In this document: positions 63,182 through 64,000 of the stretch, piece by piece
Position numbering within the stretch: position 1 is the stretch's first letter
How the letters are laid out: each line of letters begins with the position of its first letter
DNA from: Neptunitalea lumnitzerae
GTDB lineage: Bacteria; Bacteroidota; Bacteroidia; Flavobacteriales; Flavobacteriaceae
Direction of reading: 5' to 3'
NCBI RefSeq assembly: GCF_027924185.1
Contig: NZ_BRVO01000003.1
Location: 1-64,000, forward strand
Length of the DNA: 64,000 bases
Made by a program: the position numbers and the translations under genes
Notes under the pieces: model-generated
What the model was told of the DNA's origin: nothing
The model's database searches: none
Seen by the model: only the letters and a program-made list of their open reading frames with translations

Positions 63182-64000
63182 ATGAAGTTCAGACCCTACC
63201 TAATCACTTTAATAATACTATGCTCGTTGAAAGGGTTTTCGCAAACTGATGATTTTTGCGAAACCTTATCATCTGTAAATTCTATCATACAAAAATACCA
63301 TTACGCTCCAAAAGCTGTAGATGACTCTTTATCTGCTTATGTTTTTCATAATTTTTTAGAAAAATTAGATGAAGATGAAATGTATTTTTTAAAAGAGGAT
63401 TTTGAAAAATTAAACTCTTATTTTGAGTATAATTTAGACGATGCCATTCTAAACAACAATTGTAGCTTTATAGATACCTTCTACACTATTTACAAAATAA
63501 GACTAGATGAAACTAAAAAAGTATTGGAAGAAATAGATATTCAACAATTGGACTTTTCCGGAACCGATTCTTTATACTTTACGAAACGTGGCACTGGCTA
63601 TAGATTTGCCAAAACCAAAGAAAAAAAAGCTACCTACTGGTCTAGAAAAATACGAAGAGATGCCATTTATAAATTTTTAGATTTAACAGATAGTACAGAA
63701 ACGTTCAATACCAAAATAAACACTGTAACAAAACAGGTAATAGATAATGAAATTTGTATTATTGAAGACAAGTTAAAAACCGATCATAACCTAAAAAAAA
63801 CAATGCAAGATGCATTTTTAGATACATTTTGTAGCTATTTTGATCCACACACTAACTATTTCAACCCAAGCGATAAAAGCTACTTTGACGAAAGCTTACA
63901 TGATGACTACAACTCTATTGGCTTGAAATTCTCTAAAACCGATAACGGAAACATTGTAGTAAGTGAAATTCAGGCAGGCTGCACAGCTTGGAAAGAAAAT
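63182..64000 (+). CDS. Tail-specific (C-terminal processing) protease, partial
   Basis: 273 codons are open from ATG 63182 to the right edge with no stop, so the gene is cut. The signal peptide MKFRPYLITLIILCSLKGFS is followed by the N-terminal helical domain of Prc/Tsp-like S41 proteases (KYHYAPKAVDDSLSAYVF, FLEKLDEDEMYFL), and near residue 220 FDPHTNYFNPSD, the S41 family's DPHTxYF motif. The frame ends in the start of the PDZ region (VVSEIQAGCTAW). The catalytic serine and lysine lie beyond the window. It would process exported proteins at their C-termini. Confidence 0.88.
   Translation, partial: MKFRPYLITLIILCSLKGFSQTDDFCETLSSVNSIIQKYHYAPKAVDDSLSAYVFHNFLEKLDEDEMYFLKEDFEKLNSYFEYNLDDAILNNNCSFIDTFYTIYKIRLDETKKVLEEIDIQQLDFSGTDSLYFTKRGTGYRFAKTKEKKATYWSRKIRRDAIYKFLDLTDSTETFNTKINTVTKQVIDNEICIIEDKLKTDHNLKKTMQDAFLDTFCSYFDPHTNYFNPSDKSYFDESLHDDYNSIGLKFSKTDNGNIVVSEIQAGCTAWKEN

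Overview
The window looks like a chromosomal segment of a marine-type member of the Flavobacteriaceae (Bacteroidota). The grounds are low G+C content, promoters of the Bacteroidota form (TAnnTTTG at -7), T9SS/gliding-associated proteins (CHU_C C-terminal domain, PorP/SprF, OmpA-type partner), surface proteins that open with the VGIGTTNPD module, and flavobacterial gene pairs such as DgkA-FtsK-LolA-LptF-RibB. No insertion sequence, CRISPR array or intact prophage is visible.

Layout. 1-350: three tandem leftward promoters with boxA-like leaders, almost certainly the upstream control region of an rRNA operon lying left of the window. 469-9191: a DUF4294 protein, an M42 peptidase with a Nudix hydrolase, a cNMP/CBS/DUF294 protein coupled to a DnaQ-like exonuclease, and a complete three-gene biotin-dependent acyl-CoA carboxylase. 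9323-13463: three leftward surface-protein genes, two with the VGIGTTNPD head and one of those with a YadA-like repeat head. 13641-17165: an NhaC antiporter, then a peroxide-defence cluster (2-Cys Prx, thioredoxin, DUF6952, Tpx). 17182-23461: envelope and division genes (DgkA, FtsK, LolA, LptF/G) ending in ribB. 23542-26707: nitroreductase, AraC regulator and a divergent acetate/succinate-type CoA-transferase.

26788-32975 is the accessory part. Two identical tRNA-Ser(UGA) genes bracket it, and a third partial tRNA-Ser 3' end sits between them inside a 160-bp direct repeat. The first compartment holds PadR, a HAAS-like membrane protein and a serine hydrolase. The second holds four very AT-rich leftward lipoprotein or membrane genes downstream of a decayed RHS-core fragment, bracketed by two related gene relics. 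It reads as a tRNA-anchored hypervariable site with leftover polymorphic-toxin material.

33142-42867: two unknown genes, a long-form GAPDH, a RimB-RimK fusion, HutH, a TlpA-like lipoprotein and NnrE/NnrD. 42920-48964: the thr operon with its own promoter and a previously untracked 42-codon Thr/Ile-rich leader peptide, thrA-thrB-thrC and an unknown secreted protein. 49021-60437: a redoxin lipoprotein, then a leftward T9SS-type locus (LysM/PBP protein, a giant 2055-aa repeat protein with CHU_C domain, PorP/SprF, OmpA). 60894-64000: GcvT, an SDR-type sugar-nucleotide enzyme, and the N-terminal part of a tail-specific protease cut by the window edge.

All functions come from reading motifs and family architecture by eye; no searches or structure predictions were run.
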